A DNA stretch of 45,722 nucleotides from Gammaproteobacteria bacterium (GCA_030037905.1 JASHPX010000352.1:1-45722); one strand, 5' to 3'. Shown: positions 23,199 through 34,634, counted from the stretch's first letter. Made by a program: numbers and translations. The notes: generated from the sequence alone by a model not told the origin.

Positions 23199-24965
23199 TC
23201 ACACGGGCGTCTCGCGCGCCGCGAGCGTGCCCGCGATGAAGCCCTGGCAGGTGGCGCGCGCCAGGCCGTGCTGGCTGAACCCGCCGGCCGCCTCCCCGCA
23301 GGCGTAGAGGTGCGGTATGAGCGCACCGTGCATGTCCACGACCTGGGTCTTGCCGTTGATGCGCAGACCCGCGCGCGTATCGTGGATGACCGGCGTGGCC
23401 CAGGCGGCGTAGAACGGCGGCTTGGCGATTTTGTAGCGCGGGCTGGGCTTGTCGAAATCGGCATCCACGCCGGCATCGACAAAACCGTTGTAGCGCTGCA
23501 CCGTCTGCTCCAGGGTTTGCGGCTGCATCGGCAGACGCTGATATTGCATCCTGATGACCTGCGCCAGCTGCGCGAGTGAATTCGCCTCGAAGAAGAAACC
23601 CTGCTCGTAGTCGACGTAGGGTGCAGCGGGTGTCCAGTGCTCGCGCGCGACCGCATCCGCATCAAAAATCGCCCAGATCGGGCCGCCACCGTTGTGAGCG
23701 TCGCCGACGCCCTGGAGAGCCGCGTCGAGGAAAGCGCGTGGCTTGTAAGGCACCGCTTCCAGGTTACGCCAGCTCGCATAGGTGTAGGGCTTTACGGAGC
23801 CGTAGTCATTGGCCGAGAACTGCGGTGCTGTCTCATCGTAGAAGCGCTGGCCCAGCATGTTGACGAGGATGAGATCCTGCCAGTCCTTCACCTGCAACCC
23901 AACGGCGCGCGCCAGGTGAAACACCGGGCTGCCGGGCTCCCACCGCAGATTCACGTAGCCGTACTGCGCGCCCACCGCTCCGGCTTTGGTGATGTTCCAG
24001 CCGAATTCTCCGGTGTAGTTGAAGCCGCCCCAAAGCGAGGCGCCGATCGTCATGGCTGCCATCTCGCCGGAAGCATCCTGATCCGACCATGGCATGCCGG
24101 CGATGCCACAATATTCCTCGGTGAGCCGCGGATCGAACATGCGGCGGAAATTGACGTTGCCGCAGGACCCGCCGGTCGCAATGACGACCGCCTTGCGCGC
24201 GCGTATGTCGAGGCGCTGACCACGGTTGTCCACGGCGATGCCCAGCACCGGTCCCGAACGCGGCTCGCGGCGATAGATCGCCGTCATGCGGTGCTCGGTC
24301 AGGGTCTGCACCCCTGCCCGGTTCGCCGCCGCTTCGAGCGGGCGCATGAGACCATTGCCTGAAGACAGGGTCTTTCGGACGGCGGGATCGGCGGGGCCTC
24401 CGGTCTGTACCATCGGCCAATCCATCACGGCCGCGTGGTTCTCCCGCGGCACAGAATTGCCAACAGCCTCCCCGCCCCGCCCGTCGGGTGCCTTGTCGAC
24501 GAACACGACGCCATGCGCTTCGAGAAAATCGAACGTGGCCACGCTGTTGTCCGCGAACGCGCGAATGATTTCGCGGTCGTTGAAACGGTAGTCGGGAAAT
24601 CCATTGCTCTCGACCACCGACCAGTCGGTCAGATCGCGAAACACGAGATCCGGCGAATCCTCGATCCCATATTGCTTCTGGCGGCGAGTGCCGCCACCCA
24701 GCGGCACGTTGCCGCCGCTGCAGATGCCGTGCCCGCCCGTATGAGGTTGCGCTTCCACGAGGATGACCGAGTTGCCGGCCTCGCGGGCCACGATCGAGGC
24801 GGGAAACCCCGATGCCCCCGAGCCCACCACGACCACGTCCGCCGTGAGGTTCCAGCGCTTCGGTGGCTCCGCGGCTTGCGCACTCGCCGGCCCGCTGAGA
24901 ACCGGAGCCGCATTTGCCGCGAAGCTGCCCGCCGCGATGATCAGATGGCGCCGGCTGATTTCCAT
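23199..24965 (-). CDS. Tat-exported FAD-dependent dehydrogenase, fumarate reductase/KstD-like
   Basis: The 588-residue flavoprotein has a twin-arginine signal (ISRRHLIIAAGSF) and an alanine-rich cleavage region (PASAQAAEPP). FAD-binding ADVVVVGSGASGFPASIV follows at about 42-60. Later blocks AVVIATGGSCGNVNF and LYACGEAAGGFSQHGLARATCQGFIAG are typical of the fumarate reductase/3-ketosteroid-Delta1-dehydrogenase superfamily. Substrate and electron acceptor are unknown. ATG 24965 is chosen because GGGAGG sits five bases upstream; the track start 24992 adds nine residues. It is divergent from the MFS/PstS-like operon, suggesting a shared uptake/oxidation pathway. Confidence 0.85.
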   Translation of the reverse strand: MEISRRHLIIAAGSFAANAAPVLSGPASAQAAEPPKRWNLTADVVVVGSGASGFPASIVAREAGNSVILVEAQPHTGGHGICSGGNVPLGGGTRRQKQYGIEDSPDLVFRDLTDWSVVESNGFPDYRFNDREIIRAFADNSVATFDFLEAHGVVFVDKAPDGRGGEAVGNSVPRENHAAVMDWPMVQTGGPADPAVRKTLSSGNGLMRPLEAAANRAGVQTLTEHRMTAIYRREPRSGPVLGIAVDNRGQRLDIRARKAVVIATGGSCGNVNFRRMFDPRLTEEYCGIAGMPWSDQDASGEMAAMTIGASLWGGFNYTGEFGWNITKAGAVGAQYGYVNLRWEPGSPVFHLARAVGLQVKDWQDLILVNMLGQRFYDETAPQFSANDYGSVKPYTYASWRNLEAVPYKPRAFLDAALQGVGDAHNGGGPIWAIFDADAVAREHWTPAAPYVDYEQGFFFEANSLAQLAQVIRMQYQRLPMQPQTLEQTVQRYNGFVDAGVDADFDKPSPRYKIAKPPFYAAWATPVIHDTRAGLRINGKTQVVDMHGALIPHLYACGEAAGGFSQHGLARATCQGFIAGTLAARETPV

Positions 24966-25141
24966 AGCCTCCCTCCCCTGCCTGCGGTGCATGTCGCCGG
25001 GTCGCGCACCCCCGGCACGACATCAGACCGTCGTGACATCAGGCCGTCACATTCTCTCAGTAGAACTCAGCTCACCCAATCCAGCAAGCCGTACGGGCCA
25101 CCTCGCCCGAGGTGTGCCCTCGCGCGGCCGGGAGCGTTCGC

Positions 25142-26736
25142 GTGGACACTTCGACTTCGACGCCCATCGGAGCCGCGGCTCGGGCCTCGGCCACCAAGTC
25201 CGTGCAGGAGTACATCGATGAGCTGCCCGTCTGGTCGGACGGAACGCGCCTGAGGGCGGCGCCCATGACGGGCATGCAGTGGCTCATCTGGTCGCTGGCT
25301 GCCGCCGGCAAGTTCTTCGAGGGCTTCGTGGTGTTCATGACGGGTGTGGCGCTGCCACTGGTAGTACGCGAGTTCCACATCGGCTCGGCCGAAAAGGGCA
25401 TCGTCAGCGCCGCAAGTCTCGCGGGCATCCTCTTCGGCGCGGTGCTGCTCGGCGGACTGTCCGATTACTTCGGGCGCAAACGCATGTTCGTCGCCGAAAT
25501 GGTCCTGTTCGTCGCCTTCCTTGCGCTATTGATTCTCTCTACCAGCTTCGCTGCGCTCGCGATCTGTCTATTCGGGCTTGGACTGGCGCTCGGCTGCGAT
25601 TACCCCACCGCGCACATGGTGATCTCCGAGAACATCCCGAGCGCCAACCGCGGGCGACTGGTGCTCGGCGCCTTCGGTTTCCAGGCTCTCGGCGCGCTCG
25701 GCGGTACCGGCGTGGGCAGCATCGTGCTGATTCTGCACCCAGCGCTGTCGGCCTGGCGCTGGATGTACGCGACCGCCATCGTGCCGGCGCTGGCCATCAC
25801 GGTTGCGCGCTTCTTCGTGGTCGAGAGTGCCAACTGGCTGGCGGTGCGCGGTGACCATGAGAGGGCTGAGCGCTCAGTGACGCGGCTGCTGCGCCGCGAA
25901 CCCCAATACCCCACCAACATCCGGCTCGAGCGCCAGGGTGGCCGCGCCGCAGCCGATGGTCGGTCTGGGCACGCCGGACACGCCGGGCACGCTGGGCACG
26001 CCAAGCAGTCATTCGGCGCGCTGTTCGATGCCCGCCATCGGCGTGCGACGATCTTTGCCTCCCTGCCGTGGTTCATCCAGGATCTGAGCACCTATGGCAT
26101 CGGCATCTTCACGCCGGTGATCCTCGCGGCAGCGATCGGCGGCGGCCCTGATCACATCCGCAGCCTGAGCGACCTCATTGCCAACGACATCCTGGCCTCC
26201 AAGGGCGCCGCCCTGATCGACCTGCTGCTGCTCGTAGGCATCGTGTTCGCCGTGGCGCTCGCCGACCGAGTTGGACGCATCCGGCTACAGATCTGGGGGT
26301 TCATCGGCTGCGCGGTGGGCCTGCTGCTCGCTTCCTTCTCGGCGGACGTGGGCGGTGAGTCGAAGATCGTGTTGATCTTCACCGGTTTCATGCTGTTCGA
26401 CTTCATGACCAACCTCGGTCCGAATGCACAGACCTACCTGCTCGCCGGCGAGGTCTTTCCCACCGAGGTGCGCGGCATAGGGGCCGGATTCGCCGCGGCC
26501 TTCGCCAAGATTGGCGCGGTCGCCACCGCATTCCTGTTTCCGATCCTGCTCGCCGACATCGGTACGCGCGCGCTGCTCTATGGGCTGGTCATCGCCTCCC
26601 TGCTGGGCGCCGTGGTCACCTGGCAGTACCGTATCGAGACCACCGGCGTAAACCTCGATCACATCGGCCGCGATGTCCGCGACGCGGCGCAGGCATCCGA
26701 TGGATCGCTCGGCGACCCGGCGCAGCGGGTGCCGGT

Positions 26737-26740
<4 letters not shown>
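25142..26740 (+). CDS. MFS transporter (MHS/sugar-porter type)
   Basis: The permease has about 532 residues and 12 predicted helices. It has the MFS signature GGLSDYFGRKRM between helices 2 and 3 and its repeat ADRVGRIRL in the second half. The central loop is enlarged and His/Gly/Ala-rich (GHAGHAGHAGHAKQ). GEVFPTEVRGIGAG is typical of the sugar/metabolite-H+ symporter families. The substrate is unknown. GTG 25142 is preferred to the track start 25112, though the N-terminus is uncertain. It overlaps the downstream PstS-like gene by four bases (ATGA, 26737-26740), so the two proteins are likely made together. Confidence 0.85.
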
Positions 26741-28999
<2,259 letters not shown>

Positions 29000-29010
29000 T
29001 CATAGCCCCG

Positions 29011-29096
29011 CGTAGCCGGTCACGGCGCACGTAGCCGGTCACGACGAACGTAGCCGGTCAGAGCTCACGTAGCCAGTCAGCCGTGTAGCCAGTTAA
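29011..29096. repeat. Imperfect 19-bp tandem repeats (CGTAGCCGGTCA...)
   Basis: Units start at 29011, 29030, 29049 and 29068, and a shorter degenerate copy begins at 29085. The shared core is CGTAGCCGGTCA (CGTAGCCAGTCA in the fourth). The array fills the convergent gap between the reductase and PilZ stops and just overlaps the PilZ stop codon. There is no spacer diversity of the CRISPR kind. Confidence 0.85.
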
Positions 29097-29749
29097 AGGC
29101 CGCGTATCAGGTGTTCCTGGATCAGCTTCTCGACCGCGCGCGTTTGTTCTGCGCTCAGATCCACGAACTCCATACCGTACTGGCACGCCGACCCATTTGT
29201 CGTGCCGCTATCGCTGGCGCGGGTGCTACGCACGATCACCCCCAGGCGAATCTCCGCCTCACCGGTTGATGCCGCCGGCAGTGCCAGGGTCAATGAGTCC
29301 TTGACCGTGGCAAATTCCGTTTTTGCGAGCACGCAGGTTCCCGAGGCACTGATATCCATCACGGTCGCGGGCTCGCGTGTCTCCCCCTCCTGCGTCTTCT
29401 TCAGCAGCGCGCCTTCGCACTGGATCGCGATCCGCGTCGTCTTGCGAACCACCACGGACTCGACTTCCTTCGGGTACGTCAGGTAGACGTGCGGGAACGG
29501 CGCCAGGGCCACTTTTATGATGCGTGTCTGAAATCCGAAAGCCACGCGGCCGGCGAAGCCGCGGCAGACGAAAGCCTCGGCTTCGGCGATGGGGAACGAT
29601 GGGTCCGCATTGCTCGGCAAGGTGACCAGTACCGCCTGATTGGCCAGATAGCCGATCAGCCTCGCATAGACGCGGGACTGATCCAGCCGCAAGAGCTGCA
29701 GCTGAATGACTTGGCCGAATTTGAGCGGTATGTCTTCGAGCGATGCCAT
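29093..29749 (-). CDS. YcgR-like PilZ-domain c-di-GMP receptor
   Basis: The 218-residue protein has an N-terminal YcgR-like beta domain (about 5-95, PLKFGQVIQLQLL) and a C-terminal PilZ domain (about 100-212). The latter has the c-di-GMP signature RKTTR and DISASG about 30 residues later, plus QYGMEFVDLS. YcgR proteins bind c-di-GMP and slow flagellar rotation; other PilZ proteins affect pili or polysaccharide. The motif spacing suggests c-di-GMP binding is retained. It is a solitary gene, with no flagellar genes in view. Confidence 0.85.
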   Translation of the reverse strand: MASLEDIPLKFGQVIQLQLLRLDQSRVYARLIGYLANQAVLVTLPSNADPSFPIAEAEAFVCRGFAGRVAFGFQTRIIKVALAPFPHVYLTYPKEVESVVVRKTTRIAIQCEGALLKKTQEGETREPATVMDISASGTCVLAKTEFATVKDSLTLALPAASTGEAEIRLGVIVRSTRASDSGTTNGSACQYGMEFVDLSAEQTRAVEKLIQEHLIRGL

Positions 29750-30186
29750 GGATTCGATCTCTCGGACGCCGGCCCTGGGGCCCGGTAGCTGATGAGGTCG
29801 CCCCTCATTCTATGAGCCTGGCAGTGCTGATTAACGTGACTCATGTCCGAAGAACTTCGCGGTAGCCGCCACGCATGTCCCCCGTGCAACGGATGGAGCC
29901 ACGACTGGAGCACAGTTCCCGCGGCGCGCGGGCCACGTCCCCCGCCCTGCACCCCTCGACCGGCGACGTGCCTTCGACCGCCGGCGCGTCGCCCAGCTCC
30001 GCCCTCCCTCGTCGTCGCGGCGTCCTTATTTAATAAAACAGTATGGTATTATTGTTTTACAGAAAACACGTGCTACCATGCCGGCCACGAGCATCTCGTC
30101 TTCACGACATCTACTGGAACCCCGGCACCCACACACGTCATGGAACTGGGACGCGAAGCGGACCTGGAACGTAAGGACTTCATCTG
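29750..30186 (+). promoter_or_regulatory. 437-bp gene-free stretch with an AT-rich operator-like repeat
   Basis: No credible gene is present; the + ORF 29843-30187 is Pro/Arg low-complexity. From 30028 the DNA becomes AT-rich. An imperfect inverted repeat, AAAACAGTA (30035-30043) and TATTGTTTT (30050-30058), with TATTAT-like sequence inside, looks like the promoter/operator for the XRE gene about 130 bp downstream. Confidence 0.45.
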
Positions 30187-30423
30187 ATGCCCATCATCGT
30201 ACGACTGGACGTCATGCTCGCCAGGCGCAAGGTGCATTCCAACGTGCTGGCTGCCGCCATCGGAATCACCGAGTCGAACCTGTCACTGCTCAAGTCCGGC
30301 AAGGTACGCGGCGTGCGCTTCTCCACGCTCGAGGCCATTTGCCGGTTTCTCGACTGCCAGCCGGGCGACCTGCTCGAGTACGAGCCGGAAGCGAAGAAGC
30401 CGCGGCTGCGACGCAGCGCGTGA
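30187..30423 (+). CDS. Small XRE-family regulator (YozG-like)
   Basis: This 78-residue Cro/C1-type helix-turn-helix protein reads VRLDVMLARRKVHSNVLAAAIG, then ITESNLSLLKSGKVRGVRFSTLEAICRFLDCQPGDLLEY. Such minimal regulators commonly sit with a DUF2975 membrane gene, which is absent here. It starts at ATG 30187 and converges on the VapC gene after 48 bp. It probably autoregulates through the AT-rich repeat upstream. Confidence 0.88.
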   Translation: MPIIVRLDVMLARRKVHSNVLAAAIGITESNLSLLKSGKVRGVRFSTLEAICRFLDCQPGDLLEYEPEAKKPRLRRSA

Positions 30424-30471
30424 GCAGGTAGCCCGTGTCCCGGAAAATGTCCCCACGCCCCACGACCCCGC

Positions 30472-30909
30472 TCAACCGAGCGCGAGCGGGTTACGAGTCG
30501 CGAGCGCTCCGAAACGGCTGAAATCCCGGTCAACGGTGAACAACTCCCGTACATTCGAGTAGATACAAAGCGCAGCGATCCGCGCATCGTGGATATGCGG
30601 ACCCGTGACCTTCGTCTTCGCCAGCAGCTGCGCCAGTGTCATCCAATACCCGTCTCCTTCCGCCAGTAGTACCACGCTCGGTGACTCCAGCCACGCCTGA
30701 ACTTGCTCGATGGCTCTGGTGAGAGGGCTCGGAGGCGCGTAGATGCGCTGGTGAGTCACGATCGCCAGAAATTCGTGAATGCATGGCCACGGCACAGCCC
30801 ACGTGCCCGCTCCTTCGGCCAACTCGCGCATACACTGCGCGGCGCGCTCGTGCCACGGGCTATCGCGACGATGGGCGTACACCAGGATATTCGTATCGAC
30901 CGCGATCAA
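30472..30909 (-). CDS. PIN-domain toxin, VapC-like
   Basis: The 145-residue PIN ribonuclease has all acidic positions: IAVDTNILVYAHRRDSPWH (Asp), PWPCIHEFLAIVT (Glu), and HIHDARIAALC and FTVDRDFSRFGALATRNPL (distal Asp). It starts at TTG 30909 and overlaps the antitoxin stop by four bases (TTGA). It appears functional and forms a complete module with the antitoxin. The RNA target is unknown. Confidence 0.9.
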   Translation of the reverse strand: MIAVDTNILVYAHRRDSPWHERAAQCMRELAEGAGTWAVPWPCIHEFLAIVTHQRIYAPPSPLTRAIEQVQAWLESPSVVLLAEGDGYWMTLAQLLAKTKVTGPHIHDARIAALCIYSNVRELFTVDRDFSRFGALATRNPLALG

Positions 30910-31151
30910 CCGCCGTGTCCCTCGTAACTCAACGCACGCAGTTGATCCCAGGACAGCCCGGCGGCCTCCGGTCGTAGCCCCTGTCCCGAAAACGAGGCGT
31001 CGCGCAACCTGAAGCGACGCACGACCTTGCGCTCGGCAAGCGCGAGCTTGAGCCCCCGTTCCACCAGCTCGCGGATCGTCAAGTTCTCCTTGCGTGCCAC
31101 GGCCTTCGCTTCTTTGAGGAGTGGGTCTGCTATATCGAGAGTGGTCTTCAT
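30906..31151 (-). CDS. VapB-like antitoxin
   Basis: The 81-residue antitoxin has an N-terminal ribbon-helix-helix (MKTTLDIADPLLKEAKAVAR, then KENLTIRELVERGLKLALAE) and a C-terminal tail ending LSWDQLRALSYEGHGG that would bind VapC. The track start (31334) is an extension through the operator and hairpin; ATG 31151 is the natural start. A perfect 18-bp palindrome lies 19 bp upstream. Confidence 0.85.
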   Translation of the reverse strand: MKTTLDIADPLLKEAKAVARKENLTIRELVERGLKLALAERKVVRRFRLRDASFSGQGLRPEAAGLSWDQLRALSYEGHGG

Positions 31152-31170
31152 ATGTGGAGCAATTCTAGTG

Positions 31171-31188
31171 GATATGGGTACCCATATC
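31171..31188 (-). promoter_or_regulatory. Perfect 18-bp palindromic VapB operator
   Basis: GATATGGGTACCCATATC is fully self-complementary and lies 19 bp upstream of the vapB-like start, where an autorepressing VapBC complex would bind. Confidence 0.7.
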
Positions 31189-31283
31189 AATCGTCGTCGG
31201 TCCTCGTGTCGTTCGTGCCTGTCTCGTTGGTCCTGCCCGGACGCCTCGCGATCACGCGGGCACGCGAACGAGGCCGGACCCAT

Positions 31284-31350
31284 GAGGGGGCATGGGGGCA
31301 TGTGGCGTGTTACATCTGACGTAACACGCCACATGCCCCCATGCCCCCTC
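31284..31350. repeat. Hairpin with perfect 30-bp arms
   Basis: The arms at 31284-31313 and 31321-31350 are exactly complementary over 30 bp, with a 7-base loop ATCTGAC. It ends 13 bp from the stop of the beta-lactamase-fold gene (31364) and lies 130 bp upstream of the VapBC start. It could terminate the hydrolase/ABC operon. However, it has no T-run, is much longer than a normal terminator, and shares its apex with the repeat at 38387. Confidence 0.85.
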
Positions 31351-31363
31351 GTGGCAGAGGCCC

Positions 31364-32590
31364 TCAGTCGTCGATCGCCTGATAGACCAGCGTGCGAAAG
31401 TCCGCGTTGATCCCGGCGATGGTCGGCGCGAAGCTCAGGCGCTGCACCATGAGAATCGCCGTCAGATCCTCGCTCGGATCCGAGTACCAGGAGCTACCGT
31501 AGACCCCATCCCAGCCAAAGCCTCCCGGGCTCATCCACGGGCTGTCGCGGCGCGTAACCACCGCGAGGCCGAAGCCCCAGCCGCGGCTGTCCCAGAACCC
31601 CGGGAAGAACCCCGGGCTCAGCGCCTTCTGCTGCGCGGTCAGCTGATCGGTGATCATCGCCTGCACCGTCGGCCGTGCGAGGATGCGTCGCGTCCCGAAG
31701 CGCCCGTGCTCGAGCATCATGCGCGCGAAGGCCGCGTAATCGTCCATTGTAGAGACCAGGCCGCTGCCACCGCTCGCAAAGGGCGGCGGGCGACTCCACT
31801 GACTGTCGCGCGCATCGTCGAACAGCCGCGGCGGATGACCCGGCCCTCCGTCCTGGTAGCAGCTGGCGAAGCGCTCGAGCTTCGCGGCCGGGACCCAGAA
31901 ACCGGTGTCACGCATGCCGAGCGGCTCGAACAGCCGCTCGCGCAGCAAGTCCTCGAACGACTGTCCCGCCAGCCGCGCAATGAGCACGCCGAGCACCTCC
32001 GAGCCCATGTGATATACCCAGCGCTCGCCGGGCTGATACATCAGCGGCAGGCTCCCCAGGCGCCGCAGCCACTCGTCGGGAGTGTGCGGCGGCCAGGGCT
32101 TGCGACCCCAGAGCTGCAGCTGTGTGATCGCGCGCTGGATCGGGTAGCGGTCGGGTGGCTCCAGCAGCATGCCGAACCCCAGGCGCAGGGTCAGCAGATC
32201 GCGCAGCGTCAGGGCGCGCTCGGCGGGCACGGTATCCTCGAGCGCTGCGTCGATGCGCCGGAGCACGCGCCGCGCCGCGAGCTCCGGCAACCAGGGGTCG
32301 AGGGGCTCGTCGAGTCCGATCCTGCCCTCCTCCACCAGCATCATGGCAGCGGCGGCCGTGACCGGCTTGGTCATGGAGGCAATGCGAAACAGGGTATCGC
32401 GCTGTATCGGATCGCGCCGCTCGCGATCCTGCCAGCCGAGGGTCTCGACGTGCGTCGCGCCGCGCCGGTTGATGAGCGCGGCCACGCCGACCACCTCGCC
32501 GCGTTCCACGTAGCGCTCGAGTCCGGCGCGCAGCCGTGCAAGCCGCGCCTCGGACAACCCTGCCGCGCTCAGTGCAGTCTGCCCTGCCAT
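31364..32590 (-). CDS. Serine hydrolase, class C beta-lactamase fold
   Basis: The 408-residue protein belongs to the beta-lactamase/transpeptidase-like family: FRIASMTKPVTAAAAMM (S-x-x-K with the nucleophile Ser), GERWVYHMGSEVLG at the usual Y-x-N position (YHM here) and FASGGSGLVSTMDDYAAF. No signal peptide is visible, so it is probably cytoplasmic, like the EstB/LovD-type esterases. ATG 32590 fits the family; the track start 32677 is inside the ABC gene. Its start overlaps the 3' end of the ABC exporter gene by 22 bp, indicating an operon. The substrate is unknown. Confidence 0.85.
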   Translation of the reverse strand: MAGQTALSAAGLSEARLARLRAGLERYVERGEVVGVAALINRRGATHVETLGWQDRERRDPIQRDTLFRIASMTKPVTAAAAMMLVEEGRIGLDEPLDPWLPELAARRVLRRIDAALEDTVPAERALTLRDLLTLRLGFGMLLEPPDRYPIQRAITQLQLWGRKPWPPHTPDEWLRRLGSLPLMYQPGERWVYHMGSEVLGVLIARLAGQSFEDLLRERLFEPLGMRDTGFWVPAAKLERFASCYQDGGPGHPPRLFDDARDSQWSRPPPFASGGSGLVSTMDDYAAFARMMLEHGRFGTRRILARPTVQAMITDQLTAQQKALSPGFFPGFWDSRGWGFGLAVVTRRDSPWMSPGGFGWDGVYGSSWYSDPSEDLTAILMVQRLSFAPTIAGINADFRTLVYQAIDD

Positions 32591-34473
32591 CTCTGCCTCT
32601 CCTGCGCTGCCGCGGCCGCTGCCGCCTCCCTCGGTGGCGCCGCATCGGCCAGGAAGCCTCCGGACTGCCGCCGCCAAAGCTGTGCGTACAACCCTCCGGC
32701 CACGAGCAGCTGCGCGTGCGTGCCCATCTCGCAGATGCGCCCGCGGTTCAGGACGATGAGCCGATCCATGCGTGCGATCGTCGACAGCCGGTGCGCGATC
32801 GCGATCACCGTCCGGCCCTGCATGAGTGCGTCGAGCTGTCCCTGGATCGCCGCTTCGGCCTCCGAATCCAGCGCCGAGGTGGCCTCATCGAGCACCAGGA
32901 TCGGCGCGTTCTTCAGCACCACGCGTGCGATGGCGATGCGCTGGCGCTGTCCGCCGGAGAGCTTCACACCACGCTCACCGACATGCGCCTCATAGCCGCA
33001 GCGGCCGAGCCAGTCCTCCAGGCCCAGGATGAATTCATGCGCCTCGGCACGCCGCGCCGCCTCCTCGATCATGTCCTGGCTCGCATCGGGCCGGCCGTAA
33101 CGTATGTTGTCACGCACTGATCGGTGCAGCAGCGCCGTGTCCTGCGTGACCATCGCGATCTGCCGGCGCAGATTCTCCTGCAGGACCGTGGCGATATCCT
33201 GTCCATCGATGAGGATGCGCCCGCGCGCCGGCTCGTGGAAGCGCAGCAGCAGATTCACCAGCGTCGATTTGCCCGCGCCGGACGGCCCGACGATTCCAAC
33301 GCGCTCGCCTGGCGCGATGGCCAGATCGATGCCGTGCAATACCGGCACGCGCCGGTCGCGGCCATAGTCGAAGTGAATGTCCTCGAAGCGGATCGCTCCC
33401 TGCGGTACGGCCAGCGCCACTGCACCCGGCGCGTCGGGCATCTGCCGCGTGACCGCTATCGAGCGCATGCCATCCTGCACGACGCCGACGTTCTCGAAGA
33501 TGCTGGTGACGTTCGCGGCGACCCAGCCCGCCATGTTGGCGATCTGCCAGGCCATCGGCAGCGCGGTCGCGACCGCGCCCACGGCGATGTGACCTGCGCG
33601 ATACAGCAGCACTGCGACCGCGCCGGTGGCCACGACCAGCGCGGCGTTCAGCACCGCCAGCAGCATCGTGAAGCCGGTGGCCAGCCGCGTCTGATTGCGA
33701 AACGCGCCGGTATGCTGATCGACCGCCTCGCGCACGAATGCGTCCTCGTCCTGGGCGCGCGCGAACAGCTTCACGGTGAGGATGTTGGTGTAGCTGTCCA
33801 CGACTCGCCCGGTGAGCGCCGAGCGCGCCTCGGAGATCGCGCGCGAGCGCTCGCGCAGCCGCGGCACGAACGCGACCAGCAGCAGTGCGTACACGCCGAA
33901 CCAGCCGAGGATCGGCAGTGCCAGCTGCCAGCTCATCGCCGAGAGCAGCGCGACGCTGCTGCCCCCGTAGACGATGATGTACCAGACGGCGTTGGTGGCG
34001 GACACCATGCTCTCGCGTAGCGCCGGCCCCGTCTGCATCACACGGTTGGCGATGCGTCCCGCGAAATCATTCTGAAAGAAGGTCCAGCTCTGGCGCACCA
34101 CGTGCCAGTGGCTCTGCCAGCGGATCATGTTGGTGACGCCGGGATTGATGATCTGGTTGGTGACCAGGTACTGCGCAAACAGCGCCAGCGGCCGGCCGAC
34201 CAGGAACACCAATGCCATCGCCAGAAGCTGCGTACCCGCGGCCGCCAGCAACTGTGCCGGGCGATAGGCGGACACCAGCGTCACCACTCGCCCGATGAAC
34301 AGCGGAATGGTGACATCCAGCGCCGCGACCGCAAGTCCGGTGGCGAACAGCGCGACGATCAGTCCACGGATCTGGCGCAGGTAGTGTGCGTAGAACGCAC
34401 CGAGTCCGTGGCTCGGCGGCTCGGAAGGCGTGCGCGCGGTGGGCTCGAACAGCCCTTCGACCCACCTCAGCAT
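32569..34473 (-). CDS. ABC exporter, fused permease and ATPase
   Basis: This is a 634-residue half-transporter with six membrane helices in about residues 30-325. The ATPase domain (about 365-600) has Walker A GPSGAGKST, signature LSGGQRQR, Walker B ILVLDEATSALDSE and the H-loop AHRLST. This layout is typical of MsbA/multidrug-type exporters that work as homodimers. The C-terminus ends in an Ala/Gln-rich tail. The transported compound is unknown. Tight coupling to the downstream hydrolase suggests export and processing of one class of compound. Confidence 0.92.
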   Translation of the reverse strand: MLRWVEGLFEPTARTPSEPPSHGLGAFYAHYLRQIRGLIVALFATGLAVAALDVTIPLFIGRVVTLVSAYRPAQLLAAAGTQLLAMALVFLVGRPLALFAQYLVTNQIINPGVTNMIRWQSHWHVVRQSWTFFQNDFAGRIANRVMQTGPALRESMVSATNAVWYIIVYGGSSVALLSAMSWQLALPILGWFGVYALLLVAFVPRLRERSRAISEARSALTGRVVDSYTNILTVKLFARAQDEDAFVREAVDQHTGAFRNQTRLATGFTMLLAVLNAALVVATGAVAVLLYRAGHIAVGAVATALPMAWQIANMAGWVAANVTSIFENVGVVQDGMRSIAVTRQMPDAPGAVALAVPQGAIRFEDIHFDYGRDRRVPVLHGIDLAIAPGERVGIVGPSGAGKSTLVNLLLRFHEPARGRILIDGQDIATVLQENLRRQIAMVTQDTALLHRSVRDNIRYGRPDASQDMIEEAARRAEAHEFILGLEDWLGRCGYEAHVGERGVKLSGGQRQRIAIARVVLKNAPILVLDEATSALDSEAEAAIQGQLDALMQGRTVIAIAHRLSTIARMDRLIVLNRGRICEMGTHAQLLVAGGLYAQLWRRQSGGFLADAAPPREAAAAAAAQERQRWQGRLH

Positions 34474-34597
34474 GCCGCGCAGGCGAGGATGCGGCTTCGG
34501 CCGCAGTGGCGATGGAAAATCAACGCAGTAAGCGCAATGGACGGCAACCGAGACCTGAGTGAATGCAGCTTAGCAGAAGGCAGGCGCAGCCGCGCGC

Positions 34598-34634
34598 CGT
34601 TATTCACCGGCGTTATTCACCGGCGTTATTTATG
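34598..34634. repeat. 13-bp tandem repeat at the end of the AI-2E-type gene
   Basis: CGTTATTCACCGG occurs twice (34598-34623), with a third partial copy, CGTTATTTATG, covering the stop codon of the permease gene. This is a small slippage-type repeat. Confidence 0.7.

Noticed and set aside
29011-29096. Possible CRISPR array
   Set aside because: The repeats are 19 bp, directly adjacent and without unique spacers, and no cas genes are present.
31706-32995. 429-residue plus-strand ORF
   Set aside because: It is antisense to the serine hydrolase and ABC ATPase and rich in Arg/His/Gln, a typical GC-rich shadow ORF.
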